Source: an uncultured Amphritea sp. (GTDB taxonomy: Bacteria; Pseudomonadota; Gammaproteobacteria; Pseudomonadales; Balneatricaceae). From it: DNA of 64,000 bases. The notes under the pieces are model-generated. The model had not been told where the DNA came from. It made no database searches and was given only the letters and a program-made list of their open reading frames with translations. The stretch is from contig NZ_CAKZLP010000077.1 in the NCBI RefSeq assembly GCF_937127095.1, positions 62,001 through 126,000 on the forward strand. The letters are read 5' to 3'. The position numbers were made by a program, and so were the translations under genes. Shown piece by piece: positions 18,536-26,668 of this stretch. Positions within the stretch are counted from its first letter, which is position 1. Every line of letters starts with the position of its first letter.

Positions 18536-18559
18536 CCCGGCTCAGTGGCCGGGCTTTTT
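18536..18559. terminator. Bidirectional terminator closing the prophage operon
   Basis: CCCGGC-TCAGTG-GCCGGG is flanked by an A-run on the left (18529-18535) and a T-run on the right. It can end both the + strand DUF3653-like gene and the minus-strand structural operon. The TGA of the last minus-strand gene lies in its loop. Confidence 0.8.
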
Positions 18560-18721
18560 CTCGATGTTATCAATACGTTCATGCGCCCGGTGTACCGAGT
18601 GTTTAACTTCTAAAAGCCCCTGTTTTAACCACGCTACATCTGTACGCATACTAATTACCGTGACCAATCCGGTCATTAATCCAGACGCTATCGCAATAAA
18701 AACCGCCTCTGACAACTCCAC
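18542..18721 (-). CDS. Small membrane/coiled-coil protein, holin-like
   Basis: A 59-residue protein from GTG 18721, with GGGAG eight bases upstream. The N-terminus (ELSEAVFIAIASGLMTGLV) is one transmembrane helix. The C-terminal half (WLKQGLLEVKHSVHRAHERI) is a heptad-like charged helix. This build recalls XhlA-like accessory lysis proteins, and its place after the peptidase supports a lysis role. It follows the preceding stop by 2 bp. It is easily missed because of its size and GTG start. Confidence 0.6.
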   Translation of the reverse strand: MELSEAVFIAIASGLMTGLVTVISMRTDVAWLKQGLLEVKHSVHRAHERIDNIEKKPGH

Positions 18722-18723
18722 TA

Positions 18724-18951
18724 TTAAGACTCCCTGTCTGTGTCGGCCCTGTCTCGCTTGAATCGCTTCTCGACATCTTCGACAAATTGATCGTCAACAT
18801 CATTTGTCGTCAGCGCTGCCGCTTTTTTCATCAGCGCTACAATCGTGTTTTCTAGCACTTTTGTTAATGCTGATTCGGTTAGCATCCGCGCAATGATGCC
18901 AAAAAATATTTTCGGCAACATCGCCAATAATTGAGTCAGTAAAAATGTCAT
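18724..18951 (-). CDS. Small hydrophobic prophage protein, possible holin
   Basis: A 75-residue protein with a hydrophobic N-terminal half (MTFLLTQLLAMLPKIFFGII), an amphipathic middle and an acidic/basic tail (DDQFVEDVEKRFKRDRAD). Its ATG overlaps the upstream stop as ATGA. Location two genes after the M15 peptidase suggests a membrane-lesion or virion-membrane protein. No family recognised. Confidence 0.55.
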   Translation of the reverse strand: MTFLLTQLLAMLPKIFFGIIARMLTESALTKVLENTIVALMKKAAALTTNDVDDQFVEDVEKRFKRDRADTDRES

Positions 18952-19286
18952 AAGTCTGGCACCTGCGTAAATTCCTTATTATCACTGTAAGGACTACCCG
19001 CCGGGTCTTGTGCTACCGGCCCACTGAAGATTCCCGTTATATCGTCCACCTTGCCCTGAAACCATGCCTCAGTCCCGAAGGTTGAACCATCCCACTCAGG
19101 ATCGTTAAACAAGCGCAACGGCGCATTCACTGCACCCCCGGTGGCCGTTGCCGCCTCACCGACCGCCTTGACCCCTGAATCAATCGCCTGCTCTGCCACC
19201 GCGCCAATTTTGCGCGATACATACCACAGTGCGACCGCGCCCAGGACGCCCACGCCTATAAATTGCTCATTCGTCAATATAGCCAT
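18948..19286 (-). CDS. Prophage membrane protein of unknown function
   Basis: A 112-residue protein with one N-terminal transmembrane helix (QFIGVGVLGAVALWYVSRKI) and a long soluble part. The start ATG 19286 shares its A with the TGA of the peptidase gene (TGATG), implying re-initiation. Similar one-helix proteins make up the internal membrane of PM2-type virions. No family recognised. Confidence 0.6.
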   Translation of the reverse strand: MAILTNEQFIGVGVLGAVALWYVSRKIGAVAEQAIDSGVKAVGEAATATGGAVNAPLRLFNDPEWDGSTFGTEAWFQGKVDDITGIFSGPVAQDPAGSPYSDNKEFTQVPDL

Positions 19287-19882
19287 CACGCAAACGCCCT
19301 TTCTATTCCAAGATACTCGCCCTCAATCCGCGACCACTGCGCCGGGTTGTCTGGGGTTCGATCTGGTCGCGTATCCAAGTGCATCATCGGGCGACTTGTA
19401 TCAAGATATACCCCGATCCCACTAAACCCTGACTGCTTTGCCAGATCCCGCGCTATTTTTGCATTTTCTCGAGTTAGCCCTTCCGGGAATACGTCCACCG
19501 CCCGAACCTCTCCCCATCGATCAATATTATGTTGCGATAGCTCATTCGGCCCCATATGCCGCCCCAGCGCTGCCGCATTGCCGGACACTGTAACCGCCGC
19601 ACCCCAGAGCTTCGCAAACCGATCAAGCGCCAACAACTGACCTAGCGCCATGTCATCGGCCCATTCTCTGAACTCAGACCGCTTGAATCTATCCAGTTCT
19701 GACCAGATATCATCCCCTGCCGCCGGTTTTGTCTGTACCTTCATTTGTGGCACCTCCTGATATTGAACCGGGTTACTTAATACCGGCTCATCAATAACAG
19801 ACTGTCTGTTAAATGCCGCCCTCGCGAGCGGCGCAGCCATCAATAACGCACTACCCAACAGCAGCAATGATTTTCTGAACAT
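19286..19882 (-). CDS. M15-type peptidoglycan peptidase (lysin)
   Basis: This 198-residue protein starts with a signal peptide (MFRKSLLLLGSALLMAAPLA, cleavage after ARA). The C-terminal half has the zinc-peptidase pattern SQHN (H118), RAVDVFP (D130) and MMHLDTRP (H168), like peptidase_M15 proteins that cut peptidoglycan cross-links. There is a short insertion between the first two ligands compared with the usual SxHxxGxAxD. With the small membrane proteins downstream it forms the likely host-lysis or entry cassette. Export to the periplasm by its own signal would not require a classical holin. Confidence 0.7.
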   Translation of the reverse strand: MFRKSLLLLGSALLMAAPLARAAFNRQSVIDEPVLSNPVQYQEVPQMKVQTKPAAGDDIWSELDRFKRSEFREWADDMALGQLLALDRFAKLWGAAVTVSGNAAALGRHMGPNELSQHNIDRWGEVRAVDVFPEGLTRENAKIARDLAKQSGFSGIGVYLDTSRPMMHLDTRPDRTPDNPAQWSRIEGEYLGIERAFA

Positions 19883-20162
19883 TTACAATTTCCTGATCCA
19901 GCGTATCAATCCGCGCATTCCGGATCTCTTTTTGCTCATCCGCTGACCACTGCCGCCACGCCTGCCCCCATTCTGCCCGCTCATCTTTCAGCCGCTGCAA
20001 ATGTTCATCCGGGTTATATTCCGGCACTTCTGGCGCGTTCATCTTATCAAGTTCTGCCTTCCAATCCCGACAAGCGGCAATCTTTTCAGCCTGAGTTTTC
20101 AGCAATTGCGCCTCTGGTGTTGCTAGAAATGCCGACAACTCAATTATTGATATACTCGTCAT
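19851..20162 (-). CDS. Prophage hypothetical protein, helical
   Basis: A 103-residue, mostly helical, acidic protein without transmembrane segments (RLKDERAEWGQAWRQWSADE). Its ATG overlaps the stop of the upstream gene by 4 bp, and its end overlaps the peptidase gene by 32 bp. It may be a tail-fibre-less attachment or spike-associated factor, but no family is recognised. Confidence 0.55.
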   Translation of the reverse strand: MTSISIIELSAFLATPEAQLLKTQAEKIAACRDWKAELDKMNAPEVPEYNPDEHLQRLKDERAEWGQAWRQWSADEQKEIRNARIDTLDQEIVNVQKIIAAVG

Positions 20163-20866
20163 AAAAACCGCCCTTGAATTACGGCAACCTGCTCACCGCT
20201 CGACCATGCTTGAAAATATACACCCAAACCAGGTGGAATTTTAAAACCTGATTTGTGGCTTACTCCCTGATTAGTTGCAACAGTATTACTACCTACAATC
20301 ATATTTGAACTGCACGCGATAATCGCCGACACAGAAACATCGATAACAGACGCAACCGCAGTAGCGTTAGCTGTAATTAAACCGCTGCCCCCCGCATGAG
20401 CCGCATCAATAATGCAACCCCCTACATTTTCAGCTGGCGTAATCAGCGTTTGTACCGTTGCTGTAACCGATCTAATATGCCGCGAAAAACCCACAGATAA
20501 ATCGAAAGGCGCAATATCATCAATCATTGCAACACTCTGAACATCCACCGGTTGAACAATTCGCTCAACCTCATTTACAACCATATTTTTACCTGATTGA
20601 CCGTCAGATACTGATAATGTAAACGTCGTGTTATCAGTTAATGCTGTTACCTTTACCGTCGTAAACGCACGTATATTAGCGCCGCTGAATTGATGATATC
20701 GATCATAGCTCCCCACCGCTGCGACCTCATCGCGCCGCAGAATCCGACCCTCTTTTATCGTTTCCACCTTCACCGGATTGTCACAAGCGATCAGCTCCCA
20801 GGCATTCCCCCCGTCGTACTCCCGAAACTCTCCAGCGTTTAATGTTTCTGTATTAGTTCCGCTCAC
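20159..20866 (-). CDS. Prophage structural protein, candidate vertex/spike
   Basis: A 235-residue protein, rich in Thr, Ser, Val and Gly with short alternating hydrophobic stretches, hence probably beta-rich. It has no signal or membrane helix. The end (GVYFQAWSSGEQVAVIQGRFL, residues 215-235) looks like a beta-sandwich edge. It follows the capsid/membrane block as spike genes do in some tailless phages. The spike idea rests on composition and position only. Confidence 0.5.
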   Translation of the reverse strand: MSGTNTETLNAGEFREYDGGNAWELIACDNPVKVETIKEGRILRRDEVAAVGSYDRYHQFSGANIRAFTTVKVTALTDNTTFTLSVSDGQSGKNMVVNEVERIVQPVDVQSVAMIDDIAPFDLSVGFSRHIRSVTATVQTLITPAENVGGCIIDAAHAGGSGLITANATAVASVIDVSVSAIIACSSNMIVGSNTVATNQGVSHKSGFKIPPGLGVYFQAWSSGEQVAVIQGRFL

Positions 20867-20867
20867 T

Positions 20868-21251
20868 TCATCGCCCTCTTAACTTTCCCAGAAGATATAA
20901 ACTTCCGAGTATTCCAACCGTCCAAGCCCCGGTTTTAACCAGATATTCAAGCGCCTGCGAATCCTGCGACCGACTTGCGCTAACCCCTTCAGAAAGCACA
21001 TTTTCAGCGAACAAAGCGCTGGCCTCCTGCTGGTGTTGAGTCCACCCCATTGCTGTTGTATACGTCTGATCTACCAACGCCAGCGCATTATTTGCCAGCT
21101 CCACAGACTGCCCAAACGCGCCACCGTCCAGAATTTCAACTGTTCCACCACCGTTCACATTAACCGCATGTTCCTGCGCCTGCGCACTAGCGTTATTTGT
21201 TGTTGTGGTTGTATTTGATGTCGACTTATTGCCACCGCCGAAAAGCCCCAT
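20868..21251 (-). CDS. Prophage membrane protein, C-terminal anchor
   Basis: A 127-residue protein. The N-terminus is a low-complexity Ser/Thr/Asn/Gly stretch (GGGNKSTSNTTTTTNN). A soluble middle follows, then one C-terminal transmembrane helix (WTVGILGSLYLLGKL). Anchored proteins with flexible ends suit a virion membrane. The ATG overlaps the upstream stop by one base (TAATG). Confidence 0.6.
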   Translation of the reverse strand: MGLFGGGNKSTSNTTTTTNNASAQAQEHAVNVNGGGTVEILDGGAFGQSVELANNALALVDQTYTTAMGWTQHQQEASALFAENVLSEGVSASRSQDSQALEYLVKTGAWTVGILGSLYLLGKLRGR

Positions 21252-21502
21252 TATTTGCCCCCGGCCAGCTTTAACAGAAACATACCCATAACCACCGCAC
21301 CCCCTAACATTACCGCGCCCGTTATTAGCTTCGTTGTTCTGTCACTGCTATTTAAACCATCGAATATTGATTTATTGACGCTGAAGTTACCACCAGAAAA
21401 CCCGCCAACATTTACACTCGTTTTCAAGTCCTGTGATGTTTCATCCGAAAAAGAGAATCCACCGCCCCCCATAGCAGAGGTGGACATACCAGAGCCAGCC
21501 AT
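21251..21502 (-). CDS. Small prophage membrane protein
   Basis: An 83-residue protein with a Gly/Ser-rich N-terminal half (MGGGGFSFSDE) and one C-terminal transmembrane helix (LITGAVMLGGAVVMGMFLLKL). The build is the same as the two neighbouring membrane proteins, suggesting a set of virion-membrane components. No family recognised. Confidence 0.6.
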   Translation of the reverse strand: MAGSGMSTSAMGGGGFSFSDETSQDLKTSVNVGGFSGGNFSVNKSIFDGLNSSDRTTKLITGAVMLGGAVVMGMFLLKLAGGK

Positions 21503-21510
21503 AACGCCCC

Positions 21511-21792
21511 CTAACCCTTAACAGCCAACACGACCAACACCAACGCGCCCACACCCGCCGCAATTAGCATCGCATTATCTGCACCTACCGCACTCAAACC
21601 ACCCGGTTTACCCTGTGCCATGTTCTGCCCGGTAATCTGCGATTGCTCTTGCGCTGGCGCACTTTGTACGGGTTGCGCTACTACTCCGACCGGCTGACGG
21701 CTCACCTTCGCCATCTCAACGTCAGCCCACAATCCCAGACCCGTTTTAAAAATGTCTGTTATTGAGTTTCCCGATTCTTGCACTGTACTCAT
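21511..21792 (-). CDS. Small prophage membrane protein
   Basis: A 93-residue protein with a Gln/Pro/Ala-rich linker (VVAQPVQSAPAQEQSQ) and one C-terminal transmembrane helix (NAMLIAAGVGALVLVVLAV). It directly follows the capsid gene in the transcript. Its likely place is the internal membrane of the virion, by analogy with PM2. Confidence 0.6.
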   Translation of the reverse strand: MSTVQESGNSITDIFKTGLGLWADVEMAKVSRQPVGVVAQPVQSAPAQEQSQITGQNMAQGKPGGLSAVGADNAMLIAAGVGALVLVVLAVKG

Positions 21793-21836
21793 AAAACACC
21801 TCAGAGCGGGATTCCCCGCTCATCGTTTAACTGCTT

Positions 21837-22685
21837 TTAAACGTGCTGCAACACAGAGATAACCTCGGAGATCATCACTACGTTATCCGCACCGCTGAAG
21901 GTTCCCAGGAATTTAAACGCCGCTGGCTTGCCGTTGTCGCGTAGGGTTTTCAGATTTTTAGACTGATTACCATCAAACGCTGGCGCATAGGTAAACATAC
22001 CGGCCTGTTTGGTCATCCGGTCTTCACCGTAAATGAACTCCATCACTGTGCGGTCGCCCTCGTCCTGAATATCCAGACCATCGCGCTTCACATCAATCTG
22101 AGTACATGTGTCGTTTTCACCGATAAGGTGCATCGAATGCAACAGAACGCCCTCATCTGATCCAAGCGGTACATCCAACGCATAGGTTTTTGCCGCCGGA
22201 TAGGTTTGTTCACCCCGCAGATACGAACGGAAAAGCAGGTGATAGCCTTGGTCATCGCGCATTTTCGGCGGGCTTTTCAGCATCCAGCAATCCAGCACCG
22301 GATCTACCGCCGCCGCGTTAATTTTCACTTCGATTGAAAACGAGGAATAACCAACACTGGTATCAATCGCGCCAATTTGCTGACCTACAATAGTACGCGC
22401 CTGCGGATCAGAGAAATGGAGCACTAGCAGACTATCGCTAGTATTGCGGTTTTTCTCTTTGTTGATTTTTTCGATCTCAGCACCGGTCAGCTCTGCAATG
22501 GTTTTATTACCCAAGCGAACTTTGATCAGATCAATGTGAGCGGCAACGGTAAAACCAGGAGCCGTGCCACCTTGCAAACGCAACACCAGCGCGTCGCATG
22601 TCTCACCCTGATCCAAACGGGAAATAATGGCCGTAGAACCCGCTACAACGTTATTAAACGGTGGCTGCTTAACTGGAATAGACAT
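21837..22685 (-). CDS. Major capsid protein, PM2 P2-like (double jelly-roll)
   Basis: A 282-residue beta-rich protein without signal or membrane helix. The N-terminus (FNNVVAGSTAIISRLDQGET, then CDALVLRLQGG) follows the same pattern as the start of the PM2 capsid protein P2, which folds as a double jelly-roll and builds pseudo-hexameric capsomers. The length is near that of P2 (about 270 residues). Its position, just after a packaging ATPase and among small membrane proteins, fits. The match was made from memory of the P2 sequence and is the key point to verify by structure prediction. Confidence 0.7.
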   Translation of the reverse strand: MSIPVKQPPFNNVVAGSTAIISRLDQGETCDALVLRLQGGTAPGFTVAAHIDLIKVRLGNKTIAELTGAEIEKINKEKNRNTSDSLLVLHFSDPQARTIVGQQIGAIDTSVGYSSFSIEVKINAAAVDPVLDCWMLKSPPKMRDDQGYHLLFRSYLRGEQTYPAAKTYALDVPLGSDEGVLLHSMHLIGENDTCTQIDVKRDGLDIQDEGDRTVMEFIYGEDRMTKQAGMFTYAPAFDGNQSKNLKTLRDNGKPAAFKFLGTFSGADNVVMISEVISVLQHV

Positions 22686-22696
22686 AGCTCAGCCCC

Positions 22697-22864
22697 TTAT
22701 TTAATTTCGTTAGCGACATTTTTAACCGGGTTCGTCACTGCATTGTTCGGCAGTTTACGAATCCCCCACATCACAACGCCGAAAAGCGCCATGCCCGCAA
22801 CTACACTACCCGCAGTAGCCCAATTGATATTTGTGGCCTGTTTGGCCGCTGTTAACGCTTTCAT
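22697..22864 (-). CDS. Very small prophage membrane protein
   Basis: A 55-residue protein (MKALTAAKQATNINWATAGS...) with one transmembrane helix, VVAGMALFGVVMWGI, and a polar C-terminus. It ends 11 bp before the capsid gene start. PM2 carries comparably tiny membrane proteins in its virion. Confidence 0.65.
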   Translation of the reverse strand: MKALTAAKQATNINWATAGSVVAGMALFGVVMWGIRKLPNNAVTNPVKNVANEIK

Positions 22865-22981
22865 ATTTTTTTTACCTTCGCTGATATTTGCTTGATTTTC
22901 TTAACAAGTAAGCGAAGGTTAGAGGTAGCTTTGGCCCCCGTTCCAAATGGGTTTTGGTGGGGGCTTCGGTGATGGGTTCGG

Positions 22982-23734
22982 CTATGCTTTGGCCGTTTTT
23001 GGTGTTTTCTTTGCTCGCATCGGCGGCAATTTCAGCTTTCCTGTTTCAATATTGCCCAAACCGGGCTTTTTCAGCACATATTCTATCTCTCTTAATCGCT
23101 CAATCTCTGCCCGATCAATGCCGCACATATCCGACATTCGTTTTACATCCGCCGGAAAGTCCTGCATCCCCACCCATTTAAACGGCGATTGACTTAACAC
23201 TGTGTTAGGCGTCTCAGCGGCCCGCTGTGCGGTCGAATGCACTACGATATAAAACTTACGGCCCCCGGTGAGTAACTGACCGTATATGCTTCGCTCCCGG
23301 CCCGCTGTTTCACATACCACAGCGACCTCTTCACAGACAACATCTAACCGCCGGTTACCGTCCCCAATCGCCCAGGCTATCGAGCAGAACCACAGAAAAT
23401 CCTCACGCGACACCGGAATAGTTAGCGCAATTCTGAATTTCTTCCCGGATTTATCTGCCGCTATTACCGCCTTCAGAAAGGCTTTCTTAGCACCGGCCAC
23501 GCTGCCGCATTTATTGACATCAAAGTGAACAACTTTTAGACCCCGAAAACCGCGCCGGTCAGGATCACCCGCAATATATCTATAATCTTCGTACGGGTCC
23601 CAGAGCAACAAATGGTCTGTTTCACACTTCCCCAGGTACTGAACGGCTTTTGACTTACCGCTGCCGGTTGTCCCGCAGTAGTACCCATGTAACGGCTTTA
23701 AATTGTTGTCCGGATTACGCGCCATTCTGTTCAC
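22982..23734 (-). CDS. Genome-packaging ATPase (A32/FtsK-HerA type)
   Basis: A 250-residue P-loop ATPase. Walker A is GTTGSGKSKA near residues 21-30, and Walker B is LDVVCEEVAVV near 129-139, with the acidic pair EE. LLTGGRKFYIVVHSTAQR follows, resembling the sensor region of PM2 P9 and PRD1 P9. Such ATPases push double-stranded DNA through a vertex of tailless, membrane-containing virions. The basic C-terminus (PPMRAKKTPKTAKA) may contact DNA. The start overlaps the upstream gene by 20 bp. Confidence 0.8.
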   Translation of the reverse strand: MNRMARNPDNNLKPLHGYYCGTTGSGKSKAVQYLGKCETDHLLLWDPYEDYRYIAGDPDRRGFRGLKVVHFDVNKCGSVAGAKKAFLKAVIAADKSGKKFRIALTIPVSREDFLWFCSIAWAIGDGNRRLDVVCEEVAVVCETAGRERSIYGQLLTGGRKFYIVVHSTAQRAAETPNTVLSQSPFKWVGMQDFPADVKRMSDMCGIDRAEIERLREIEYVLKKPGLGNIETGKLKLPPMRAKKTPKTAKA

Positions 23735-24200
23735 CCCCGACCGCTACAGCAGGCACCCTGTACCGAGGTTTTTCCGGCTTTGCCTCTTCGCTTGCTGGTT
23801 CTTCCGCTGCCGGTTGTTCGGCTTTTCTGGCTTGTAAATACGCCCCAAGCAGCACACCGCCGACAAACATACCCAGCTCTATCTCTTCCGACCATTTCTC
23901 CATCCACGGCGGCGCTTTCATATCGTATTTATCAACTACCGCCTGTAGCTTGACCGCGCCCGCCAGTTTTCGCTGATCGTCAAACTCAACCGCCGGGTGG
24001 GCTCCTGCGACTAAGTTACAGAATTTTTCAGACGCGCCCAGGCAAAACCCGCTTACCCTGATAGTCTTCTCTTTTGCCTCACCTTCGCCCGCTTCGGCCT
24101 GCGCTTCGGCTTGCTGTTCCTCTTCCATGTCGTTTAGCATCGACTGAAGGTCTATATTTTCGGTCACTTCGCTGTTTTCGATCTCTTCAACTTCCATCAT
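23715..24200 (-). CDS. Prophage acidic membrane protein
   Basis: A 161-residue protein with a very acidic N-terminus, a cysteine-containing middle, one transmembrane helix (ELGMFVGGVLLGAYLQA, about residues 107-123) and an Ala/Glu/Pro-rich tail. ATGA overlap with the gene before it. Unknown function; it may link packaging ATPase and membrane. Confidence 0.55.
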   Translation of the reverse strand: MMEVEEIENSEVTENIDLQSMLNDMEEEQQAEAQAEAGEGEAKEKTIRVSGFCLGASEKFCNLVAGAHPAVEFDDQRKLAGAVKLQAVVDKYDMKAPPWMEKWSEEIELGMFVGGVLLGAYLQARKAEQPAAEEPASEEAKPEKPRYRVPAVAVGGEQNGA

Positions 24201-24622
24201 TTCACCGCCTTCATATTCGACATTGCACCCGAAACGCCCATGACCGTTAGACCCAGCGCCAAACCACCCAAAAGCACTTTTGCCAACAGCGGCACTTTTG
24301 CCGCTTGCACCGCTTCAGGCTCCGTTTCCAGCGCTTCAGGGTCAAACAGGTCAATCTCTGTTTCGCTTGTTTCGGCTTCGATCTTTGCCGCCGCTTCGAT
24401 CAGGTTAGGCGGTGATACTTCCGGCTCACCGTCTAACCATTCTGTATGATTCCACAGATAGGTCTGAAGAATTGCGCCTGTACTCTGATCGACTTTGCAG
24501 GCCGGGCAGACTGAATAAAGATAATGATTCCGGCCTTTGATCATCGTTCTTGTTTCTGCTTTCTTGTCGCACCCCTGCCGCCCGCACGGGTGAAATCCGA
24601 TTGTTTTAGGATTCGTTTGCAT
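24197..24622 (-). CDS. Prophage zinc-ribbon membrane protein
   Basis: A 141-residue protein. An N-terminal metal site is suggested by CGRQGC near residues 13-18 and CPACK near 39-43. An acidic linker follows, then one C-terminal transmembrane helix (LLAKVLLGGLALGLTVMGV). A zinc finger facing the DNA and a helix in the membrane would suit a genome-anchoring role, but that is inference. Confidence 0.55.
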   Translation of the reverse strand: MQTNPKTIGFHPCGRQGCDKKAETRTMIKGRNHYLYSVCPACKVDQSTGAILQTYLWNHTEWLDGEPEVSPPNLIEAAAKIEAETSETEIDLFDPEALETEPEAVQAAKVPLLAKVLLGGLALGLTVMGVSGAMSNMKAVK

Positions 24623-24788
24623 TGCTTGCCGCCTCCAGCGCTTCCAGTTTTGCCAACATGCCGACCAACAGACGCGCCGACATATCTACTGCTTTTTCTG
24701 CCTCTGCTGCTTTGCCCAGCATACCCGCCTCTTTTGTGGTTTTGATCTGCTGAATTAGCTCAGCCGCCTGTTTTTTCAATGCTTTCAC
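24606..24788 (-). CDS. Small helical prophage protein
   Basis: A 60-residue Ala/Lys/Glu-rich helix (ELIQQIKTTKEAGMLGKAAE) with no cysteine or membrane segment. It overlaps the end of the replication gene by 29 bp and the next gene by 17 bp, so it is embedded in the operon. Function unknown. Confidence 0.5.
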   Translation of the reverse strand: MKALKKQAAELIQQIKTTKEAGMLGKAAEAEKAVDMSARLLVGMLAKLEALEAASNANES

Positions 24789-26511
24789 TTTCTAGCCCCC
24801 CGTATTGAACCCAACTATTGAAAATCTCGTACTGCTCTTGCTCCCGATCCCCGACCAACTCTATGCACTGCCGGTAAACTGAAAGCGGCATACCCCAGAA
24901 CCGGCGCGCTGCCCGTTTTGCGAACATGCGAAACTGAAATTCTTTAAACCAATTCGAATCAGGTCGCGGGTTTTCCGGGCTCCAAGCGTCCCCCTCAGCC
25001 TTTGGCGGTAACCAAGTATTACCCGGTTGCATTTCCTGACTTGTCGCCCACGCTTTGAACTCCTCGAAACGTTCCTTACCCTTGATCATTAACTGATATT
25101 TGCTGGCGATTGCTGGCAACCTGTTTAACGCCTTTCGCACTTTCCCGAGTGTTTGACCGATTTTAAACCGCTGTTTTTTGTTAGCCTTCGGTGTTGCGTC
25201 TAATGCTTTTTTAAGCTGCGCCCGCTTTGCAAAATGTCCACCGTACAGCGCAGAAAAATAATCATGTGTATCCGCAATAAGACTTCCCATAATCCCCATT
25301 TCATAACGACCCACTTGCACCCACTCCGGCGCCCTTGAATCCCGGCTGATACCGTAACGATTCCCCTTTACCGGCCCTTGGTCGCTTTCGCCGTTAGCCT
25401 TGCTCAGATACCCCGCCGCTTTCGCCAGATAAGCTCCGGCGTTCTCTGTGTCCTTCATCTTTTCCAGTGTTGCGAACCCATGCCCCCACACCTTTTCAAC
25501 TCGCTTCGCCCAGGCATCGAAAATGCAACCTATCCCGGCGCTGTTTTTTGGCCCATACGGGACGCCCCAATCCATCAGCACATGAATATGCGGATTGCGT
25601 TCTCCGTCCTGATTCAATGGGTTTTCTACTACCCAGCAATAGAGAATGTTTCGCCCTACCACTCCCTTGATTCTTCGCTTAACGCCACCCGGGGCAGTGT
25701 ATAAAAAACCACGCTGGCGTATTTTGTTCATTGCATCCCAAAACCTGCCGATCTCTTTCTGGATTGTTATCTCTCCCGACTCCAGCTTTTTGCGCTGCTC
25801 TGGTTCAACAGTCAACGTCAAAAACGTCTTATATCCGCCTTTTTTAAGGTGCATGTATTGGCACGAATCCGCGATTTTAGTCGCCCCGCCCATGCTCAGA
25901 GTATTGGTTATGCGCTCCCCCTCCTGCTCAGGTGGTATCGCGTGACACTGGTCAACCTGAGTTCTGATTCTGTACTCCTCTGACCAGTCCCGGTGCGTTA
26001 TCACTGTATACGCCTGTCCTGCTGTTCCTTCGCTTTTTCGTTCAACCGGCACTAACTCCCCGGTTGTCATTAGGTCGTCTAACTGAACATTGCACCCGCC
26101 GAAATTAACCACCTCTCCGAAGTTATCCGGCAGTAAATCCCGCTTTTTACTGATTACGTCATCAACGCCCAGCAATTGCGCCAATTGCTGCGCCTCGCTT
26201 GTCTTACGGTTTTGCTCCTTCCGTGCGGCCCTGAATACCTCTAATTTGGCCATTTCCTCCGGAGTCGGACATTTGGCCGCCTCGACTAGCCTATTACGCT
26301 CAGCTTCGCTGATCGCAGAGCGAAACGGCGCAGCAACTGGATTATTAATCGAATCCATCACAGCCCAAAGCCGGGAAAATGCCTCTTTATCAATAGACGA
26401 TTTAACGCGATCACTCGACCAGGGCACATAACGCGGATTAGTTTGATCCTGAGAGGACAAAGAAAAACCCGACACAGGCCGGGTTATTGGTATTTCTAAA
26501 TTAACAGGCAT
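24760..26511 (-). CDS. HUH rolling-circle replication initiator (PM2 P12-like)
   Basis: A 583-residue protein with the metal-binding motif NPHIHVLMDW (H308, H310) and a tyrosine motif AYLAKAAGYLSK (Y361, Y368) preceded by TLTVEP, the three landmarks of HUH replication endonucleases. The nucleophile nicks the origin and becomes joined to the 5' DNA end. The two tyrosines are seven residues apart, against four in the phiX174/PM2 superfamily-I pattern, so one- or two-tyrosine chemistry is open. The gene overlaps a zinc-ribbon gene at its start. Confidence 0.8.
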   Translation of the reverse strand: MPVNLEIPITRPVSGFSLSSQDQTNPRYVPWSSDRVKSSIDKEAFSRLWAVMDSINNPVAAPFRSAISEAERNRLVEAAKCPTPEEMAKLEVFRAARKEQNRKTSEAQQLAQLLGVDDVISKKRDLLPDNFGEVVNFGGCNVQLDDLMTTGELVPVERKSEGTAGQAYTVITHRDWSEEYRIRTQVDQCHAIPPEQEGERITNTLSMGGATKIADSCQYMHLKKGGYKTFLTLTVEPEQRKKLESGEITIQKEIGRFWDAMNKIRQRGFLYTAPGGVKRRIKGVVGRNILYCWVVENPLNQDGERNPHIHVLMDWGVPYGPKNSAGIGCIFDAWAKRVEKVWGHGFATLEKMKDTENAGAYLAKAAGYLSKANGESDQGPVKGNRYGISRDSRAPEWVQVGRYEMGIMGSLIADTHDYFSALYGGHFAKRAQLKKALDATPKANKKQRFKIGQTLGKVRKALNRLPAIASKYQLMIKGKERFEEFKAWATSQEMQPGNTWLPPKAEGDAWSPENPRPDSNWFKEFQFRMFAKRAARRFWGMPLSVYRQCIELVGDREQEQYEIFNSWVQYGGLESESIEKTGG

Positions 26512-26668
26512 TTTTCAACACCCTTTTGTCAAGCTCTGGCCGGTATGGGATATATTGATCGCAGACCTTACATGTCCAACCCGCCCCGCGCTCCCAGCCA
26601 CGGCCAAAGATTGAACATTCAACGGCGTTATGAATTTTCATTTTCCCGTAGCACTTTTCGCAGTTCAT
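26501..26668 (-). CDS. Mini zinc-ribbon protein
   Basis: A 55-residue protein (MNCEKCYGKMKIHNAVECSI...) with paired CxxC motifs, C3/C6 and C37/C40, giving a complete zinc-ribbon set. It starts in an ATGA overlap with the upstream gene and ends 11 bp inside the replication gene. A DNA-binding or replication-accessory role is likely for position, but not shown. Confidence 0.6.
   Translation of the reverse strand: MNCEKCYGKMKIHNAVECSIFGRGWERGAGWTCKVCDQYIPYRPELDKRVLKNAC

Noticed and set aside
18531..18721. Stretch before the terminator as non-coding
   Set aside because: A GTG-started 59-codon frame with good ribosome-binding site and membrane helix fills it, so it was called as a gene.
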